Shown here: positions 61,001-64,000 of the stretch, in pieces | Numbering within the stretch: position 1 is the first letter of the stretch | Layout: every line of letters starts with the position of its first letter | Source: Cylindrotheca closterium | Taxonomy: Eukaryota > Bacillariophyta > Bacillariophyceae > Bacillariales > Bacillariaceae | DNA length: 64,000 nucleotides | Assembly: GCA_933822405.4 (NCBI GenBank) | Contig: CAKOGP040002313.1 | Location: forward strand, 195,118 to 259,117 | Reading direction: 5' to 3' | Notes under the pieces: generated by a model | What the model was told of the DNA's origin: nothing | Seen by the model: the letters and a program-made list of their open reading frames with translations, nothing else | Databases searched by the model: none | Translations under genes and position numbers: made by a program

Positions 61001-63032
61001 TTTCCACCCTGACCGGATTAGGTTCCGACGCATCTTGGACAAAAGACTCGTTTAGATCCGAGGCTGCACGAGATGCCTCGGGTCTATTTTCATTCTGTGC
61101 GGCGTCGAAACCATCTCCAACCGTTTTCTGAGAAGTTTCCTCTATTTCTGTCTCTGTGACAACATCCAACATTGCTGGTGCAACTGGTGGCTTCATTGTG
61201 GTGCCCATGTCTTGTTTTGATGTCTCAACAACGTATTTCATAGCTTCTTCGTCGGTTTCCTTTGCAACTTTCTCAATGGGTTCCTCGATAGGTTCCTCGA
61301 TAGGTTCCTCGACAGTTTCGTTGTCAGCTTTGATTACAATTTCGTCGACAACTTGGTTGGCAATTTCCTCGACAAGAGGAGGGTCCTCACTTTTGGCTTT
61401 TGACAGTACAACCTCTTTATCAGCAAGAGGAGGGTCCTCGCTCTTGGCTCTTGACACTGTAAACGCTCTATTCTTCTCACGGTTCTTCAATTCTTCAGCA
61501 TGACGTGGAGATGTGCCAAAGGGATCATCATGAGCCACTTTCCATGCAAGGGGAGATGCTCCTGCAGGCTCCTTGAAAACAACCTCAACCTCTGCGCGGC
61601 CACGAGTATCGCCGTCAAGTCTGGGGGAAGCACCAACCGGATCAACACTTTCAGTTGGGACAAGAACGAGAAGCTGTTCATCATTCTTTGGGGTTGGCTT
61701 TCGACCTTCCTTGTATACTTCGACCTTGACTGCCTCTGCGCCCCGAGCCTTGGTTGACAAAATTCTGGGAGGTTCCCCATCGGCTTCAGGATCAACAGAG
61801 AGCCTTTGGTTGATGGATATATCTCCACCGTACAACGATCGATCAATAGATAGAGTACTTGGGATAGCCTGCACGAGATAGTCGTTGTTCCCCGCAGGGC
61901 CGTAGAAATTAGCAATACGAGAACGCCCGGTTCCTTCTCCATCAACGTCGATGACCTGCATCGTCTTCTTTACACTTCTAGGGGAGAGCAATGGGCGGCC
62001 ACTGCGCTGTGGTGGATCACCATTTTCGTGATCTGGTGGATCTTGAGCGAGACTTTGATTAGATGCGGAAGCTTTGAGCGTGGTTTCGTCAGATTCATCT
62101 TGCTCAACAATAGTATGATCATCAAGGTCAACAAACTCATGTTCTTCAGCATCATTGTTTTTTGAGTTCTCTTTTGCCTTTCCTTGAGTGGTTGGCGCCA
62201 GCATCTCGGTTGGCTTCTCATTGTCTGTTCCAGCATCAGGGTTGAATTCCTGTGTAGCAGACTCTGCAATCACATCCATTTGCCCAACATCACCCTTAGT
62301 CTTTCCTCGGCCACGGAACAGCTTTCTAAGGAAACCTCGTTTTTTATCCCTTGTTGCTTTCTGAGCTTCTCCGTCTGGAGCAAAGAAATTTGCGATCTCG
62401 TCTTCGTCCGACGCATTCCCTTCCTTCGTTGTGTTGCTGTGAGGCCTAGTAGCAACACTCGCTGGAGATGGAGCTGGAAGGTCTCGTTTATTTGATTTGA
62501 CGCTCATTACGGATCGAGATGCCAGTGAATAGTCATCTACGTCGATGGTATTACTTTCGGTCGTTATGAAGGAAAAGAGACTTTCATCATCTTCTGCATC
62601 CTCATCCTCAGTCTTTGCCGCTTGCTTTTGATTCAACAGAGATTTTGAACCCGAAGCACTAGCCGTAGATGCAACATTGACGTCATCCACATTTTCGTCA
62701 TTGCCTTGTTCGCCATCAGTTTGCTTTGTATCCACTTGTTTATCCTTCTTTTTCGCTCCCTTCTTTTTTGGTGGAGGGTTCTTGGGTGGCGGAGGTGGGA
62801 TACCTACAAGCCTTGCCGCATCGAAAGATTTTTGGAGCGGCACTGGAATAGAAATATCGATATCTTCAGTGATACCTGAGAAAACTGAATCGGTTGGGAA
62901 AGCAGCTTCAGAGTGTGAACCAGCAGGTTCCAGACGAACGGCATCAATATCACGAGAATCGACGCCATCAGGGTCTCGGGAAGTCATCGACGGGGACTCT
63001 AACCTGTATAGAGCCGACGTGATGTCTCTCAT
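58080..63032 (-). CDS. Giant IQ-motif (calmodulin-binding) protein
   Basis: ATG 63032 gives 1,650 residues in one exon. A disordered, charged N-terminal half (1-900) has a Pro/Lys-rich segment (PPPPPKNPPPKKKGAKKK), KSEDPPL repeats and an EEPIEEPIEEPIE repeat (near 580). Residues about 905-1315 hold roughly 15 IQ-like motifs at about 23-residue spacing (AVQSIARALIVKKE, TIQAMVRGRLARTY, QIQRVWRGF and others), which bind calmodulin or light chains. The C-terminus is basic and Ser/Pro-rich, with a heptad PSPHR repeat. The layout resembles ASPM or unconventional-myosin necks, but no motor, CH or actin-binding domain is visible. A cytoskeletal scaffold regulated by Ca2+ is likely. Function unknown. 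Confidence 0.85.
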   Translation of the reverse strand: MRDITSALYRLESPSMTSRDPDGVDSRDIDAVRLEPAGSHSEAAFPTDSVFSGITEDIDISIPVPLQKSFDAARLVGIPPPPPKNPPPKKKGAKKKDKQVDTKQTDGEQGNDENVDDVNVASTASASGSKSLLNQKQAAKTEDEDAEDDESLFSFITTESNTIDVDDYSLASRSVMSVKSNKRDLPAPSPASVATRPHSNTTKEGNASDEDEIANFFAPDGEAQKATRDKKRGFLRKLFRGRGKTKGDVGQMDVIAESATQEFNPDAGTDNEKPTEMLAPTTQGKAKENSKNNDAEEHEFVDLDDHTIVEQDESDETTLKASASNQSLAQDPPDHENGDPPQRSGRPLLSPRSVKKTMQVIDVDGEGTGRSRIANFYGPAGNNDYLVQAIPSTLSIDRSLYGGDISINQRLSVDPEADGEPPRILSTKARGAEAVKVEVYKEGRKPTPKNDEQLLVLVPTESVDPVGASPRLDGDTRGRAEVEVVFKEPAGASPLAWKVAHDDPFGTSPRHAEELKNREKNRAFTVSRAKSEDPPLADKEVVLSKAKSEDPPLVEEIANQVVDEIVIKADNETVEEPIEEPIEEPIEKVAKETDEEAMKYVVETSKQDMGTTMKPPVAPAMLDVVTETEIEETSQKTVGDGFDAAQNENRPEASRAASDLNESFVQDASEPNPVRVEREIESTDERATKLFSVSAAAFSNAETIAYLHELQGQASPRHSWHTSKRRSDAVPPSPLPTQKKTPKEILKAKLREKYSMVQESDRKKAPSPNEYTAENFDDTIERANKLERKNISKFQGFGYQSRFKGRKPTKKDKQQADSVNIPNAKNTRNEKPEEGSSASSDNRYTTIKVIPGKLAAQAVARNRPTRKNVNSEPESQQQQRLKKQRREGQNRFRFRVPEAEIKDPIQRASRRLLTKAALRIQTAARMYLAKREAVDRMWALLAIQSYSRRWKCEAILRERVNAIKAVQSIARALIVKKEIARRNAAAVKIQKTLRGYLTAAKVYDMVYCLVSIQSLMRGAYVRHMKAKRKALLGANAHKAIPMQSLIRAFISRKELVGRHVAASKMQSIWRTYVAKIEVQMQIVDIIVMQSVVRRWLACQQAKAIRNAPYFKPASTIQAMVRGRLARTYHNKMLAAQQIQRVWRGFQAYTDYVFALVDIIVVQRKVRQFLAVRKANALRQEKSSKLENFATKIQKTWRGFWSFSQYIIVQYEVTRLQAIVRGKLARENYQFKLGCAIIIQAKVRQHLARKKLTSEKLDQTMVLAKAEELREKNAVKRIQFWWRIVLEWSKEKKAALVIERFFINVKKEVEREVRRRRRRSSTQRKDRKHRASQSLRGSSQMVSFDKEMINRSQSAPRARRPPTTHRTPTNTGRNRRMPSPSPRHLNKDYRNWPVDSVLQLSESNVSEVSNITTPEALLRSSASFDRRQKGTRTATDYIQKYNKAEVYSADNRQGRAPQKRSESPARVDQQSQHFFSDGRGTPSRNEGVPPRTDRKAAAAMGQHGRRRSTSGTPRGHRMPPSPHRLPPSPHRMPPSPHRQSPSRHRMHPSPHRTTPSPRRTQPSPHRVSSSPNRGAQSPRRERLSNLPPVDLSKHGAIKRDETVETDSMSHSTVSRSVYDNTRNPAEERGYSSKRELRDQPISYLGPDYGEV
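58298..58490 (-). repeat. Coding heptad repeat, about nine PSPHR-type units
   Basis: On the minus strand this encodes successive 7-residue units of the type x-x-P-S-P-H-R (PPSPHRM, PPSPHRQ, HPSPHRT and others) near the C-terminus of the IQ protein. The 21-bp period keeps the frame. Each unit has a Ser-Pro site that could be phosphorylated. Confidence 0.85.
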
Positions 63033-63320
63033 TGGTAGTTTATTGAGTTTTGTTGCAGTGTAATGCTTCTTTTAAAACATTCAGGTACTTCGTTGCAACA
63101 ATTGAGAGAGGTATCTGTTGGCTTTTTTGCGATCGCAAGTCGCCAAAAGCTTTGACGTGAGCAAAACAAACTGTCAGAGGACGCGCTCGCTGCCAATAAG
63201 TGATGAAATGTCGCAAGCAGGACATTATTCTTGGCAGACTGCTGTTTGGTCGAAGTAGTCAGATTGGCTGTCGAAAGATTTTCTCTTCCAATCGATGATC
63301 TGAAATCAAGAGAGTGAGTC
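63033..63320. promoter_or_regulatory. Shared divergent promoter region (IQ protein / sulfatase)
   Basis: This 288-bp region separates the outward-facing starts at 63032 and 63321. No motif was identified. Confidence 0.4.
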
Positions 63321-64000
63321 ATGCTCCTCTCTCTTATCACTTCTTTACTGCTAACCATAGCGACTTCCAACGCAACCGAGTTCCCAAATCTTGTGATTCT
63401 CTTCGCAGACAACCTAGGATATGACGACATTTCAGTTTTTCAATCAAAGTCGAATCCTCAGCACACCAAGACGCCCAACATCGACAACTTGGCTGTCGAT
63501 GGAATGAAATTCTTAAACTGGAATTCTGCAGCTGCTTTGTGTTCAGCAAGTCGGTCGGCGCTCCTAACTGGACGATATCCTGTGCGAACAGGGGTCTATC
63601 CAAGGGTATTTCGTTCCGATGCGAGATTTGGGCTATTGCCAGAAGAAACAACACTTGCCGAGATGTTGAAAGGCTTTGGGTATGCTACGAAAATTGTTGG
63701 CAAATGGCATTTGGGTCATCGAGAGCCTTTCCTCCCTACAAATCAAGGATTTGATAGCTGGTTGGGGGTCCCGTATCATATGAGTGGTGGGTCCGTTGAC
63801 AACCACACTTGTCACGGTGACGATGATGGGACTATGTTACTGCCATTGTATCGTGACACTTCCATTGAAGAACAACCTGTTCAACTTGACGACTTGGCTA
63901 TCCAGTATGCCTCAGAATCCAGGTCTTTTATTCAGAAGAACAGTGACAAGGATATTCCTTTCTTCTTATACGTGCCATTCAGCCATGTTCATCAACTCTG
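63321..64000 (+). CDS. Sulfatase, 5' part only (cut by window end)
   Basis: The frame is open from ATG 63321 to the last base, so the gene continues beyond the window; about 226 residues are visible. A signal peptide (MLLSLITSLLLTIATSNA) predicts secretion. The sulfatase fold begins at FPNLVILFADNLGYDDISVF, whose D-N pair includes a Ca2+ ligand. The formylglycine site is LCSASRSALLTGRYPVRTGVY: the reactive Cys is present, with Ala in place of the usual Pro of C-x-P-S-R. VGKWHLGH is the conserved Lys/His motif. The enzyme would hydrolyse sulfate esters of polysaccharides or lipids; the substrate is unknown. It faces the IQ-motif gene. Confidence 0.88.
   Translation, partial: MLLSLITSLLLTIATSNATEFPNLVILFADNLGYDDISVFQSKSNPQHTKTPNIDNLAVDGMKFLNWNSAAALCSASRSALLTGRYPVRTGVYPRVFRSDARFGLLPEETTLAEMLKGFGYATKIVGKWHLGHREPFLPTNQGFDSWLGVPYHMSGGSVDNHTCHGDDDGTMLLPLYRDTSIEEQPVQLDDLAIQYASESRSFIQKNSDKDIPFFLYVPFSHVHQL

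Noticed and set aside
1..64000. tRNA, rRNA, CRISPR or transposase signatures
   Set aside because: Intergenic regions were read for B-box-like sequences, regular spaced repeats and integrase or transposase motifs; nothing convincing was found by eye.

Overview
The window looks like nuclear DNA of a photosynthetic stramenopile, most likely a pennate diatom. The reasons are: a chlorophyll-binding light-harvesting-type protein whose signal peptide ends in the Phe-at-+1 (ASAFAP-like) plastid targeting motif; three further proteins with the same kind of presequence (SecA, YbeY, and an unknown membrane protein); short GT-AG introns (67-238 nt where measured); compact gene spacing with many head-to-head and tail-to-tail pairs; and eukaryotic ribosomal protein, SPFH, LETM1 and WD40-PFU-PUL genes. 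I cannot name the species from the sequence. No rRNA, tRNA, CRISPR array or transposase was recognised.

Layout. 0.6-2.6 kb: a multiply frameshifted gene of a poorly characterised family (probable pseudogene). 3.0-7.7 kb (minus): one 4-exon gene for a coiled-coil/multi-TM/EGF/LNR/LRR surface protein. 7.7-9.3 kb: no secure gene, with a 136-bp tandem duplication. 9.3-18.0 kb: plastid-type YbeY, an RSH-like/TPR protein (minus), a GNAT acetyltransferase, a tandem-PDZ protein, an FAD monooxygenase and a protein kinase. 19.2-24.1 kb: a bZIP factor, a roughly 190-bp tandem duplication, then a head-to-head pair: a VIMP/selenoprotein-S-like protein (minus) and a PLAA/Ufd3 protein (plus). 24.2-34.4 kb: a sulfotransferase, an alpha/beta hydrolase, a 1,668-residue protein of unknown function, a REXO4-type exonuclease and a stomatin-like protein 2. 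34.9-44.9 kb: a RedCAP-like LHC protein, a URC1-like GTP cyclohydrolase II homologue, ribosomal proteins uS15 (S13) and eS4 (S4) head-to-head, an unknown plastid-type membrane protein, and a nuclear plastid-type SecA. 45.5-64.0 kb: a 2,663-residue PHD/PDZ protein, an HSP20-like protein, LETM1 with EF-hands, a 1,650-residue IQ-motif protein (minus), and the 5' part of a sulfatase cut by the window end.

The genes do not form a pathway cluster, as is usual in a eukaryotic nucleus. Local themes can still be seen: plastid biogenesis (SecA, YbeY, LHC-like, the unknown membrane protein facing SecA), p97/Cdc48 cofactors sharing one promoter region (VIMP-like and PLAA), ribosomal proteins sharing one promoter region, and mitochondrial inner-membrane proteins (SLP-2, LETM1). 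Splice junctions given below were placed by eye from GT-AG sites that keep the reading frame and restore expected family sequence; none has transcript support here.
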